A stretch of 64,000 nt of DNA from CAYZMH01 sp964479445 (GTDB taxonomy: Bacteria > Bacteroidota > Bacteroidia > Bacteroidales > GCA-2748055). Positions 33,995-42,403 of this stretch are shown here, in pieces. Both the position numbers and the translations under genes were made by a program. The stretch is taken from positions 186,001-250,000 of the forward strand of contig CAYZMH010000001.1 in the NCBI GenBank assembly GCA_964479445.1. The letters run 5' to 3'. Numbering within the stretch: the stretch's first letter is position 1; each line of letters begins with the position of its first letter. The notes under the pieces were generated by a model. It was not told the DNA's origin, ran no database searches, and was given only the letters and a program-made list of their open reading frames with translations.

Positions 33995-35191
33995 ATGAAG
34001 TTTGGCAAATCTAATGAAAATCCTGTTATTATGACAAGGTCAAATACAGTATCCTTAATGCTTAAACGGTTTTCAGCGATTTTTCTTATCCTGTTCCCGG
34101 CTTATTTCCTTTTCGCGGAGAATCCACCCGGACCAGAGGTTAAGCCGGATAACAAGGTGCAGGTAGTCGTTATAGATGCGGGTCATGGCGGCAGGGATCC
34201 CGGTGCCCCGGGCAGGAATGTCAATGAGAAAGATATTGCCCTGAAGATAGCTTTAAAAGCAGGGCAATACATCGAGGAAAATGTAGAGGATGTTAAAGTT
34301 ATGTATACCAGGAAAACAGATGTATTTGTTCCCCTCTACCAACGAGCCCAGATAGCCAATGAGAATAAAGCCGATCTGTTTATCTCCATCCATGTAAATG
34401 CCAATACAAGTACCAGGCCTTACGGCACATCCTCCCATGTTCTTGGTTTGCACCGCGCAGAGGAGAATTTTGATGTCGCAGTCAGGGAAAATTCGGTGAT
34501 CATGCTTGAAGAAGATTATGAAACGACCTATCAGGGTTTTGATCCCGATTCTGAAGAGTCCTATGTGATCTTCTCGGTGATGCAGAATACATACCTTAAC
34601 CAGAGCATTGAATTTGCCTCTTATGTCCAGGATCAGTTCCGGGACAGGGCAAAACGAAAAGACCGTGGAGTGAAACAGCAGGGACTCCTGGTACTGGCTC
34701 GCTCAGCGATGCCCGGGGTTCTGATTGAAACAGGATTTATAACCAATCCCGAGGAGGAGAAATATCTAATGTCTGAATATGGACAGGATATCATTGCATC
34801 AGCTGTTTACAGGGCTTTTAAGCAATATAAAAACCGAATAGAGGAGCGAAGCCGGTTTACCACGGTCCGAGAGGAGGAGGAGGCTGTTAAGACCGGACAA
34901 AAAGCCGCGGAGTCTCCAACAGCAAGCGACGATATTACATTCAGGATCCAGGTAGCTTCCAGCCGCAGCAAAGTGGATACAAATCCATCTGCATTCAAAG
35001 GGTACCAACATGTGAAAGTATACAGGCAGGGCAGATGGTATAAGTATACAGTACCCGGAGACGCAGAGTACGAAAAGGCACTCGAACAATGTTCCATGGT
35101 GAAAAGGGATTATCCGGGAGCATTTGTGGTCGCCGTCAAGAATGGAGAACTAATTCCCCTCAATGAAGCGTTAGTTGAAATCAACAGGTAG
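33995..35191 (+). CDS. N-acetylmuramoyl-L-alanine amidase (Amidase_3) with SPOR-like domain
   Basis: A zinc amidase that cleaves the peptide stem from murein, used in cell separation. In the 398-residue frame a signal peptide (LKRFSAIFLILFPAYFLFAE) is followed by the Amidase_3 domain. Zinc ligands are in VVVIDAGHGGRDPGAPG near 57-73, Glu in EKDIAL, His in FISIHVNAN near 122, and the catalytic Glu in GVLIETGFITNPEEE near 247. The C-terminal 90 residues (ITFRIQVASSRSKVDTN, YKYTVPG, GAFVVAVKNGE) look like a SPOR murein-binding domain. The translation start is ambiguous (33995, 34031 or 34058). It is followed 4 bp later by the MCE gene. Confidence 0.93.
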   Translation: MKFGKSNENPVIMTRSNTVSLMLKRFSAIFLILFPAYFLFAENPPGPEVKPDNKVQVVVIDAGHGGRDPGAPGRNVNEKDIALKIALKAGQYIEENVEDVKVMYTRKTDVFVPLYQRAQIANENKADLFISIHVNANTSTRPYGTSSHVLGLHRAEENFDVAVRENSVIMLEEDYETTYQGFDPDSEESYVIFSVMQNTYLNQSIEFASYVQDQFRDRAKRKDRGVKQQGLLVLARSAMPGVLIETGFITNPEEEKYLMSEYGQDIIASAVYRAFKQYKNRIEERSRFTTVREEEEAVKTGQKAAESPTASDDITFRIQVASSRSKVDTNPSAFKGYQHVKVYRQGRWYKYTVPGDAEYEKALEQCSMVKRDYPGAFVVAVKNGELIPLNEALVEINR

Positions 35192-35195
35192 CGAT

Positions 35196-36128
35196 ATGAA
35201 AATAAAAAGCGAGATACGAATCGGAATAATCGGGATTATTACAGTAATTGCCGTCATCTGGGGAATTAACTTCCTGAAAGGTAAAAATATCTTTACCAGT
35301 AAGAATGTCTATCTCGCAACCTATTCGAATATAGCAGGATTGGAACGTTCTGCATCTGTTTACATGGATGGCTATGCGGTAGGACTTGTGGAAAGGGTAA
35401 CGTATGACCCTCAGACATCTCCTGCATTCAGTGTTACCATGGAACTGGAGGAAAAGTACTCAATCCCCAAAGGAAGCCGGGCGGAGATTTTCAGTGAAGA
35501 TCTGCTGGGAACCAAAGCAGTCAGGATCCGCAGAGCTGAAACATCCTCCTTTCATTCAACCGGTGATACGTTGCGCTCTGCTGTTATTCCGGATATGATA
35601 TCTGCCCTTTTGAATGATTTTGAACCACTGCTTGGCAGTATCAACCGGTTAGCGGCCACCCTTGACAGCACCGGACAAAGCATGCGGAAACTGATGGATA
35701 ATCCTGAAACAAAACAAATTGTGTCAAATTTAGAGGATGCGAGCCAGTCGATGAAAGACCAGCTGGCTGCCGGTAGTGATTTGTCACAGACCATGAAAAG
35801 CCTATCAGCAATCAGTGAAAACCTGGTGAAGCGTGAGAATGAAATCAACGGGATTATTCACGATCTTGAATCCATTACCGGTACATTAGAATCTGCACCC
35901 CTGGATACGATTATGAACGAAATCCGGTCTGTTTCAGCAGGCCTTTCAGAGATTACCGGGGATATTCGTTCCGGGAAAGGATCGGCAGGATTGCTTATAA
36001 GCAGTGACAGTCTTTATAATCAGGTAAATACTCTTGTGAATAACCTGGATATTCTGGTGAATGATTTGAACGAAAATCCGGGAAAATATTTGCACTTTTC
36101 CGTGTTTGGTGGTTCAAAAAAAGAGTAA
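35196..36128 (+). CDS. MCE/MlaD family lipid-transport protein
   Basis: A 310-residue inner-membrane-anchored periplasmic protein. One N-terminal helix (IGIIGIITVIAVIWGINFL near 9-27) precedes a single MCE domain: NIFTSKNVYLATYSNIAGLE near 32 and MDGYAVGLVERV. The SIPKGSRAEIFSEDLLGTKA region follows near 95. The rest is a long helical, Gln/Ser/Leu-rich tail (SMRKLMDNPETKQIVSNLED, VNNLDILVNDLNENPGKYL) expected to form a hexameric channel. MlaD homologues move phospholipids between membranes. The mlaE/mlaF partners are not in this window. ATG 35196, just past the amidase stop, is the start. Confidence 0.9.
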   Translation: MKIKSEIRIGIIGIITVIAVIWGINFLKGKNIFTSKNVYLATYSNIAGLERSASVYMDGYAVGLVERVTYDPQTSPAFSVTMELEEKYSIPKGSRAEIFSEDLLGTKAVRIRRAETSSFHSTGDTLRSAVIPDMISALLNDFEPLLGSINRLAATLDSTGQSMRKLMDNPETKQIVSNLEDASQSMKDQLAAGSDLSQTMKSLSAISENLVKRENEINGIIHDLESITGTLESAPLDTIMNEIRSVSAGLSEITGDIRSGKGSAGLLISSDSLYNQVNTLVNNLDILVNDLNENPGKYLHFSVFGGSKKE

Positions 36129-36477
36129 CCAAATCATTTTTTCGACCAGAATACGTATCTCTTTTTGACAATTGAGTCTTTTTAGTTGATGAAAATAATT
36201 GGTTCTTCACAACAACATCTAAAGCTTATATTGAATTATATTGTCTAAAGGATTAGTTAACAATTTATTAAGATTGATACAGGTTTATGTATTGATTGTC
36301 AGGTTCTTACATATTTTTCTATTTTTTTTCTAATTTTAAGGGATTGATGCTAAAAACGATATAATTATCTTCAAAATTACAAGTCTTTACCCCCTTTTTT
36401 TATTATCATTTTTTCACAATCTTTGTTTTAGATACATCTAACCTATATTTCTGAACCAAAAAAAATTGCCGTTTACA
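36129..36477 (+). other. AT-rich non-coding region upstream of dnaA
   Basis: A 349-bp gap, strongly AT-rich with long T and A runs. Near-promoter matches are AATCTTTG (36417-36424) and TATATTTC (36444-36451). I find no convincing TTATCCACA-type DnaA box, so there is no support from sequence for a replication origin here. It most likely holds the dnaA promoter and leader. Confidence 0.5.
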
Positions 36478-37899
36478 ATGCATGAACGTGTCTGGAACAA
36501 TTGTCTGAAAATTATTAAAGACAATGTACCCTCAATAAGTTATCGTACTTGGTTTGAGCCTATTGTTCCATTGCGGCTGGATAAGGATGTTCTTACCATC
36601 CAGGTTCCCAGTCCTTTTTTTTACGAATACCTGGAGGAACAGTATATAGATATCCTTCGCAAGGTATTGCGCAAAGAATTAGGTCCGGAGGCTAAGTTGG
36701 AATACAATGTTGTTATGCAGAACAACACGTATAACAATAACAAGCCCTACACGGTGAAGTTTCCGGCCAAGAACAGTAAAGAGATCAAGAACAAGCCGGT
36801 TGCTGTCCCGCTGGATACAACCGAGCAATCTATTAAAAACCCTTTTGTCATCCCCGGGATAAAAAAGCTGGATATTGACCCGCGGCTGAACCCCGAGAAT
36901 TCGTTTGATAATTTTATTGAAGGAGAGTGTAACAGACTTGCACGATCTGCCGGTTATGCCGTAGCCAACAATCCTGGAGGGACTGCATTTAATCCACTGC
37001 TGATATACGGAGGAAGCGGTTTGGGAAAAACGCATCTGGCACAGGCTATCGGGATTGAGGTAAAGCGATTGTTTCCTGATAAAACAGTACTTTACGTCAA
37101 TGCCAATAAGTTCCAGACTCAATTTGTCGATGCGATTCGCAACAATAACAAAAATGACTTTCTCCATTTCTACCAGATGATTGATGTATTGTTGATTGAT
37201 GATGTACATGAGTTTGCAGGTAAGGAGAAAACCCAGGATACTTTCTTTCATATATTTAATCATCTTCATCAATCCGGAAAACAACTGGTGTTGACTTCCG
37301 ATAAGCCTCCGGTTGAGTTGCAGGGTATGGAACAGAGGCTTCTGAGCCGTTTTAAATGGGGTTTGTCTGCCGATCTTCAGGTTCCGGATTTTGAAACCCG
37401 AATTGCTATCCTGAAAAGGAAAGTTTATAACGACGGAATCGAGATGCCGGATGATGTGCTGGAGTACATAGCGACGCACATAACTGATAATATCCGTGAA
37501 TTAGAGGGTGCGCTGATTTCGCTTCTTGCACAATCGACGCTTAACAAAAAGGAGATTACCCTGGATCTGACCAGGGAGATGATTGACAAGCTGATCAAAA
37601 ATACCAAGAAAGAGATATCCATCGACTATATTCAAAAAGTAGTTTGCGGTTATTTTAACATTGAGATTGATGAGCTGAAATCAAGAACACGAAAGCGGGA
37701 GATCGTACAGGCCAGGCAGGTGGCTATGTTTTTTTCCAAGAGTCTCACAAAATCATCGCTGGCGACTATTGGCTCTCAAATCGGCGGGAAAGATCACGCA
37801 ACAGTGCTTCATGCCTGCAAAACAGTAAACAATCTAATGGAAACGGATAAACGTTTCAGATTGCAGATTGATGAGATTGAAAAGAAACTGAAGATGTAG
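36478..37899 (+). CDS. dnaA: Chromosomal replication initiator DnaA
   Basis: Binds DnaA boxes at oriC and melts the origin. The 473-residue protein has domain I (HERVWNNCLKIIKDNVPSIS, TWFEPIVPLRL), a linker to about residue 135, and the AAA+ domain: NFIEGECNRLARSAG, Walker A GGSGLGKTHLAQA near 181, Walker B DVLLIDDVHEF near 239, the sensor LSRFKWGLSADL near 300. The C-terminal DNA-binding domain carries the signature GGKDHATVLHACKTV near 440. The in-frame TTG 36466 was rejected for ATG 36478, which gives the usual N-terminus. A strong terminator follows directly. Confidence 0.98.
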   Translation: MHERVWNNCLKIIKDNVPSISYRTWFEPIVPLRLDKDVLTIQVPSPFFYEYLEEQYIDILRKVLRKELGPEAKLEYNVVMQNNTYNNNKPYTVKFPAKNSKEIKNKPVAVPLDTTEQSIKNPFVIPGIKKLDIDPRLNPENSFDNFIEGECNRLARSAGYAVANNPGGTAFNPLLIYGGSGLGKTHLAQAIGIEVKRLFPDKTVLYVNANKFQTQFVDAIRNNNKNDFLHFYQMIDVLLIDDVHEFAGKEKTQDTFFHIFNHLHQSGKQLVLTSDKPPVELQGMEQRLLSRFKWGLSADLQVPDFETRIAILKRKVYNDGIEMPDDVLEYIATHITDNIRELEGALISLLAQSTLNKKEITLDLTREMIDKLIKNTKKEISIDYIQKVVCGYFNIEIDELKSRTRKREIVQARQVAMFFSKSLTKSSLATIGSQIGGKDHATVLHACKTVNNLMETDKRFRLQIDEIEKKLKM

Positions 37900-37901
37900 T
37901 A

Positions 37902-37933
37902 AAAGGCAGGTTCACCCGAGAACCTGCTTTTTT
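37902..37933 (+). terminator. Intrinsic terminator after dnaA
   Basis: GCAGGTTC (37906-37913) pairs with GAACCTGC (37920-37927) over a 6-nt loop, followed by six T. A classical rho-independent terminator 7 bp after the dnaA stop. Confidence 0.85.
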
Positions 37934-37949
37934 AATCCACATTGGCAGG

Positions 37950-38834
37950 ATGGTCTATTTGATATTGTGTATACTTTCGTCAACTGGTATCTTTTTAGTA
38001 TTTAAGTATATAGACCGGTATCAGATTCCATCGTTCCCGGTTATTGTCATCAATTATCTTACGGCCGCTACCCTTGGGTACACATTAAACCGTCAGGCCA
38101 TAGACTGGAGTGGTCTGGATGGATTCGGATGGATACCTGTGGCTGTCACCATCGGTATTCTGTTTATCCTGATGTTCTTTGTGATTGCAATTTCATCAGC
38201 CAAAGCCGGAATATCTATCACTACGGTGGCAAGTAAAATGTCAGTGGTCTTTCCCATTACCTTCAGTCTGTTTATTGATCCTGGTGACCAGCTCACGGTT
38301 ATAAAAACCACAGGAATCATTGCAGCCATTATCGGGGTACTTTTAACTGTTTGGGAACCCAGGAATATAGCAAAAACAGAGACCCGTAAAATCACCATTC
38401 CCCTGCTGCTCTTTGTAGGAATGGGGGTGGTTGATTCCCTGGTGAAATTTGCCCAGCACCGGTTTGTGACCAATGATGACCGTGCTCTTTTCAGTGCAGT
38501 GCTTTTTTCTGTGGCGTTTTTAACCGGTATGGTAATACTGCCTTTTCGCAAAAAGAGCCATCGCTGGTTCTACCGTAAAAGGGTATGGTTTTGGGGAATC
38601 CTCCTTGGAACGTGCAATTTTGGCTCCATATTTTTCATGGTTTCTGCACTTAATTTCATCAATCCAAAAGGAATTGGAGTCGATAGTTCCATTATTTTCG
38701 GAGCCAATAACATCGGTATTGTCACGCTGAGTGTATTGGCCGGCTTGATAATCTTTTCAGAAAAGCTTCGAATCGTGAATTGGTTGGGCATCGGCTTATC
38801 CATGATCGCCATTCTACTTTTTATGATTGCCTAG
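37950..38834 (+). CDS. EamA-family (DMT) transporter
   Basis: A 294-residue inner-membrane protein with ten helices in two repeats. The first begins MVYLILCILSSTGIFLVFKY and includes AGISITTVASKMSVVFPITF near 88-107. The second begins near 147 (LLLFVGMGVVDSLVKFAQH) and ends in RIVNWLGIGLSMIAILLFMI. The substrate cannot be predicted. It is only distantly similar to the DMT protein at 24653-25567. The gene begins just after the dnaA terminator and its stop lies one base before the next ATG, so it is coupled to the YigZ gene. Confidence 0.85.
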   Translation: MVYLILCILSSTGIFLVFKYIDRYQIPSFPVIVINYLTAATLGYTLNRQAIDWSGLDGFGWIPVAVTIGILFILMFFVIAISSAKAGISITTVASKMSVVFPITFSLFIDPGDQLTVIKTTGIIAAIIGVLLTVWEPRNIAKTETRKITIPLLLFVGMGVVDSLVKFAQHRFVTNDDRALFSAVLFSVAFLTGMVILPFRKKSHRWFYRKRVWFWGILLGTCNFGSIFFMVSALNFINPKGIGVDSSIIFGANNIGIVTLSVLAGLIIFSEKLRIVNWLGIGLSMIAILLFMIA

Positions 38835-38835
38835 T

Positions 38836-39441
38836 ATGATTAACCGGTATAAGACCATAGCAAAAGAAGGCACAAGTCTGTTCAAGGACAGGGGAAGTAA
38901 ATTTCTGGGATTTGCCTACCCTGTTGATTCGGAGCATTCCATAAAAGAGCGGCTTGATCAACTTCGGAAGTCCTATCATGATGCCCGTCACCATTGTTAT
39001 GCCTATGTGCTTGAGCCGGATGGTCGACTTTTCAGGGCAAATGACGACGGTGAACCTGTTAACAGTGCCGGAAAACCAATCCTGGCCCAGATAGAAGGTC
39101 GAAGCCTGAAAAATGTGCTTGTTGTAGTGGTACGGTATTTCGGAGGAACCCTGCTTGGTGTGGGCGGATTAATTCAGGCCTATAGGAAAGCTGCATCGGA
39201 GGCCATAGAAAAGGGTGAAATCATTACAAAACATATTCATATAAAATGCCGCCTGTGGTTTGAATATCACTCCATGGATGCCGTTATGAGGATTATCAGA
39301 GAGCACCGTTTGAAACAGTGGGACCAGCAATTCGAATTATCCTGTTCGCTGATGGTACGCATCCGGAAAGAGGATGCAGATTCCGTCATCAGGAAGCTGA
39401 AACTTGCTGACTGCAGGATTGAAATACTTGGTACCGGTTAG
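38836..39441 (+). CDS. YigZ/IMPACT family protein
   Basis: A 201-residue protein. The N-terminal UPF0029/IMPACT domain has KFLGFAYPVDSEHSIKERL near 22, ARHHCYAYVL near 49, NDDGEPVNSAGKPILAQI near 67-84 and VVVVRYFGGTLLGVGGLIQA near 95-114, the family signature. The C-terminal DUF1949 domain (LWFEYHSMDAVMRIIREHRL) follows. Bacterial YigZ may bind nucleic acid or ribosomal factors and its exact role is unknown. ATG 38836 directly follows the transporter stop. Confidence 0.93.
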   Translation: MINRYKTIAKEGTSLFKDRGSKFLGFAYPVDSEHSIKERLDQLRKSYHDARHHCYAYVLEPDGRLFRANDDGEPVNSAGKPILAQIEGRSLKNVLVVVVRYFGGTLLGVGGLIQAYRKAASEAIEKGEIITKHIHIKCRLWFEYHSMDAVMRIIREHRLKQWDQQFELSCSLMVRIRKEDADSVIRKLKLADCRIEILGTG

Positions 39442-39487
39442 TTTTCAAGAATCTATTAACAAGCAAAAAGCAGACCACATACAATTA

Positions 39488-39495
39488 TATCTTTG
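39488..39495 (+). promoter_or_regulatory. Bacteroidota -7 promoter element (TATCTTTG) for pyrBI
   Basis: Exact TAnnTTTG, 18 bp before the pyrB ATG. No PyrR-type or attenuator hairpin is seen in the short leader, and no -33 TTTG is at the expected spacing. Confidence 0.5.
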
Positions 39496-39513
39496 TAAAC
39501 AAAACGATCCTCC

Positions 39514-40422
39514 ATGAAAAACAGAAGTCTTGTATCCATCAATGATTACAACAGAGATGATTATCTCAGGATCCTTGATGTGGCAGAGGAGTTTGAGAAG
39601 AATCCGAGGCAGGATATTCTCAGTGGCTACGTCATCGCAACGCTTTTCTTTGAGCCTTCTACCCGAACCCGGCTCAGCTTCGAGAGTGCAATCAGCCGTC
39701 TTGGGGGGAAAGTCATCGGGTTTACCGACTCCAGTTCATCCAGCACCTCCAAGGGGGAATCTTTGCGCGATACAATTCGTACGGTGAGTAACTACTCCGA
39801 TCTGATTGTGATGCGCCATCCGCTGGAAGGCAGTGCCCGATTAGCCAGTGAAGTAGCATCCGTACCCATTGTCAATGCAGGTGACGGAGCCAACCAGCAT
39901 CCGACCCAAACATTGCTGGATTTGTATTCCATTCGTAAGACCCAGGGCACGCTTGATAATCTGAATATTTTTCTGGTGGGAGACCTGAAGTATGGCAGAA
40001 CGGTGCATTCGCTGCTCATGGCCCTCTCAAGGTTCAATGCCACCTTTTATTTCATCTCACCGGATGAGTTAAAAATGCCGGATGAATATAAAGCCCACCT
40101 TGACAGTCTCGGTTTGAAATACCATGAACACCGGGAATTCAAAGAGCTGGTCAAAGAGGCTGATATTATTTACATGACACGGGTTCAACAGGAAAGATTT
40201 ACAGATCCTATTGAATACGAGCGCGTTAAGAATGCATATGTGCTACGCCGGCATATGTTGGAAGAGGCACGCGCTAATATGCGGGTGCTACACCCTCTTC
40301 CTCGTGTGAATGAAATTCACCTGGATGTGGACGAAAGTCCGCAGGCTTATTATTTCCCCCAGGCTCTGAACGGGGTTTATACCCGTCAGGCAATTATTAC
40401 AACGATTTTAGGACTTAAATAA
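39514..40422 (+). CDS. pyrB: Aspartate carbamoyltransferase catalytic subunit
   Basis: Makes N-carbamoyl-aspartate, the committed step of pyrimidine synthesis. The 302-residue protein has the carbamoyl-phosphate loop FEPSTRTRLSFE near 46-57, the SSSSTSKGESLRDT loop with the catalytic Ser/Lys near 76-87, RHPLEGSARL, GDGANQHPTQTLLDLY near 126-141, LVGDLKYGRTVHSL near 156, and the substrate loop LHPLPRVNEI near 260. Complete. The regulatory subunit gene follows after 8 bp, so the enzyme is the allosteric class B holoenzyme. Confidence 0.98.
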   Translation: MKNRSLVSINDYNRDDYLRILDVAEEFEKNPRQDILSGYVIATLFFEPSTRTRLSFESAISRLGGKVIGFTDSSSSSTSKGESLRDTIRTVSNYSDLIVMRHPLEGSARLASEVASVPIVNAGDGANQHPTQTLLDLYSIRKTQGTLDNLNIFLVGDLKYGRTVHSLLMALSRFNATFYFISPDELKMPDEYKAHLDSLGLKYHEHREFKELVKEADIIYMTRVQQERFTDPIEYERVKNAYVLRRHMLEEARANMRVLHPLPRVNEIHLDVDESPQAYYFPQALNGVYTRQAIITTILGLK

Positions 40423-40430
40423 TCCGGGCT

Positions 40431-40895
40431 ATGAAAGGAAACAAACAACAACTCAATGTCAGTGCAATAAAGGACGGAACCGTAATTGACCATATTCCCG
40501 CGGGAAACATGTTCAAAGTAGTCTCCATACTTCACCTGGAACGCTTAGATTCCATGGTTACTTTCGGAACCGGATTCGATAGTAAAAAGCTGGGGAAAAA
40601 AGGTATTATTAAACTCTCCAATGTCTTTTTTAAAAATGAAGATATCAACAAAATTGCCCTGGTAGCTCCGAAAGCAAAATTGAATATCATACGTGATTAC
40701 GAGGTGGTAGAAAAAATGCAGGTTGAGGTTCCCGAAGAGATTACAGGCATCGTGAAATGCATGAATCCGAAATGCATTACCAACAACGAATCAGTGATTA
40801 CAAAATTCAGTGTGGAAAAAACAGATGAGGTCCAGTTGAAATGCAAGTATTGTGAAAAAATCACCAACCAGGAAAATTTCGTCTTAGTTCAGTAA
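40431..40895 (+). CDS. pyrI: Aspartate carbamoyltransferase regulatory subunit
   Basis: A 154-residue subunit that binds CTP/ATP and confers feedback control on PyrB. The nucleotide-binding N-terminal domain includes LNVSAIKDGTVIDHIPAGN near 7-25. The zinc domain has four Cys: C-x4-C in CMNPKC near 112-117, then C-x2-C in KCKYC near 141-144, with the interval and SVITKFSVE typical of the family. Co-transcribed with pyrB. PyrI is common in Bacteroidales and helps place the organism. Confidence 0.97.
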   Translation: MKGNKQQLNVSAIKDGTVIDHIPAGNMFKVVSILHLERLDSMVTFGTGFDSKKLGKKGIIKLSNVFFKNEDINKIALVAPKAKLNIIRDYEVVEKMQVEVPEEITGIVKCMNPKCITNNESVITKFSVEKTDEVQLKCKYCEKITNQENFVLVQ

Positions 40896-40953
40896 TACCG
40901 GGACCCCTGCAAGCCTCAAAATACGGAATAGTTTCTTTTAAATAACAGGCCTG

Positions 40954-41412
40954 TTACCTGATTCGCTCGTAGGATTTTATGAGCAATTCATCACGTTGCA
41001 CTCCTTTAAATGCCAGGTATAACAGGATCAGCATTACCGCCGGCAGAACAATACGCCATTGGAAAACATACTGGATACCCTGGTATTGGTTCATAACATA
41101 CCAAATATAATAGGATATCATTCCAATCATGCCTGCATCAAACAGCATTAAAAAAATGCACAGTCTCATCTGACGCGGACGACGTTTGTAGGAAAGCAAT
41201 GCATACAATGATAACAACGAAGCAATGGAAATCATCACGGTGAGCGGCCAGGTAGCCATATCAAGCTTATTCCCTTCCAGGTCAAAAGCACCGCTGTGCT
41301 GAAGGTATATACCTCCCGATTTCGTAGTGATGAATGCCAGCGGTCCGGTGAAAAGTAAAATAGAAAGAACGAGCACAGCCAGCAGGTAGAGCGATTGTTT
41401 TCGTTGAATCAT
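40954..41412 (-). CDS. DUF4293 family membrane protein
   Basis: A 152-residue inner-membrane protein with four hydrophobic helices. It begins MIQRKQSLYLLAVLVLSILL, the recognisable DUF4293 start found throughout Bacteroidota, and includes ATWPLTVMISIASLLSLYAL near 53 and a third helix rich in Met/Ile. A basic loop (YKRRPRQMRL) separates helices two and three. It ends LIKSYERIR. Function unknown. Converges with pyrI and diverges from the nucleoside phosphorylase gene. Confidence 0.85.
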   Translation of the reverse strand: MIQRKQSLYLLAVLVLSILLFTGPLAFITTKSGGIYLQHSGAFDLEGNKLDMATWPLTVMISIASLLSLYALLSYKRRPRQMRLCIFLMLFDAGMIGMISYYIWYVMNQYQGIQYVFQWRIVLPAVMLILLYLAFKGVQRDELLIKSYERIR

Positions 41413-41481
41413 ATCGTTGCTATATATTGAAGTTTACATGTATTTGTTTATAAACAACCTCCACAGGGTGCAAAATTACAT

Positions 41482-41489
41482 TATTTTTG
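41482..41489 (+). promoter_or_regulatory. Bacteroidota -7 promoter element (TATTTTTG)
   Basis: Exact TAnnTTTG, 20 bp before ATG 41510. Because transcription would begin near 41496, it argues against the upstream in-frame start codons of the phosphorylase gene. Confidence 0.5.
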
Positions 41490-41509
41490 CAGAGAAACCG
41501 GTGCACATT

Positions 41510-42403
41510 ATGGAAAACAGAAAAATTTCAGAGTCCGAACTGGTCATTGCACCAGATTCAAGTATCTATCACCTACGGCTGAAACCGGGGGATGTAGCCA
41601 ACACTATTATTCTTGTGGGAGATCCCGGCCGTGTAGAGCTGGTTTCGTCATTTTTTGATTCACTGGAGATTCAAATAAATAACAGGGAATTCGTCACTCG
41701 CACAGGATATTACAATAATAAGCGGTTATCAGTGATATCCACCGGAATAGGTACCGATAATATAGACATTGTGTTGAACGAACTGGATGCCCTGTTCAAT
41801 ATAGACTTTCAAACGCGTACACGGAAAAAGGAGATCTCGCAGCTCCACCTGATACGATTGGGAACTTCAGGGTTGCTCCATGAAGATATCAACCCCGGAA
41901 AAACAATATTAACCGAATTTGCAGGAGGACTGGATAATGTACTCTATTTCTATAAAGGAGCCCGGGATATAATCAATAAAGAGCTTGGTAACAGGTTCAG
42001 CAGTCAGATGGCCCGGGACCAGGCGCAAAGCGAAGCCTACTTCGTTCCTGCTTCAGGTCAGATGACCGCTATATTCAAAAAGATCAGCGATCTTTCGGGT
42101 ATCACCCTCTCCGCACCCGGGTTTTATGCACCCCAGGGACGAAGTTTACGCCTGCCCCTGTTCGATGATGATTACCTGTCGAAAATCAAAAATTTTCAAT
42201 ATGAATCGCTGAGAATTTTGAATTTTGAAATGGAGAGCTCCGCCCTCTATGGTCTGGCCACCCTATTGGGGCATCATGCCGTTTCTTTATGTATCGGGCT
42301 GGCGAACCGCACTACTGGAAAGTTTGTTACCGATTATAAATCAATTATGCATGAAATGGTGGCCAATGTATTGAATCAAACCCTTGAATTACCAGATGAA
42401 TGA
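41510..42403 (+). CDS. Nucleoside phosphorylase, uridine-phosphorylase-like
   Basis: A 297-residue cytoplasmic protein of the PNP/UDP superfamily, cleaving nucleosides with phosphate in salvage. Visible are SIYHLRLKPGDVANTIILVG near 17, GDPGRVELVSSFFD with the phosphate-binding Gly-Asp-Pro-Gly-Arg, TGIGTDNIDIVLNELDAL near 83, the phosphate-site RLGTSGLL near 122-129, and the ribose-site NFEMESSALYGLATLLGH near 240-257. It differs from enteric Udp by an extended middle region. Uridine is the likely but unproven substrate. Its last 8 bp overlap the next gene. Confidence 0.88.
   Translation: MENRKISESELVIAPDSSIYHLRLKPGDVANTIILVGDPGRVELVSSFFDSLEIQINNREFVTRTGYYNNKRLSVISTGIGTDNIDIVLNELDALFNIDFQTRTRKKEISQLHLIRLGTSGLLHEDINPGKTILTEFAGGLDNVLYFYKGARDIINKELGNRFSSQMARDQAQSEAYFVPASGQMTAIFKKISDLSGITLSAPGFYAPQGRSLRLPLFDDDYLSKIKNFQYESLRILNFEMESSALYGLATLLGHHAVSLCIGLANRTTGKFVTDYKSIMHEMVANVLNQTLELPDE

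Noticed and set aside
36129..36477. Possible oriC next to dnaA
   Set aside because: AT-rich, but I could not find DnaA-box clusters or the repeats expected of an origin, and dnaN is absent; GC-skew over the whole genome would be needed.
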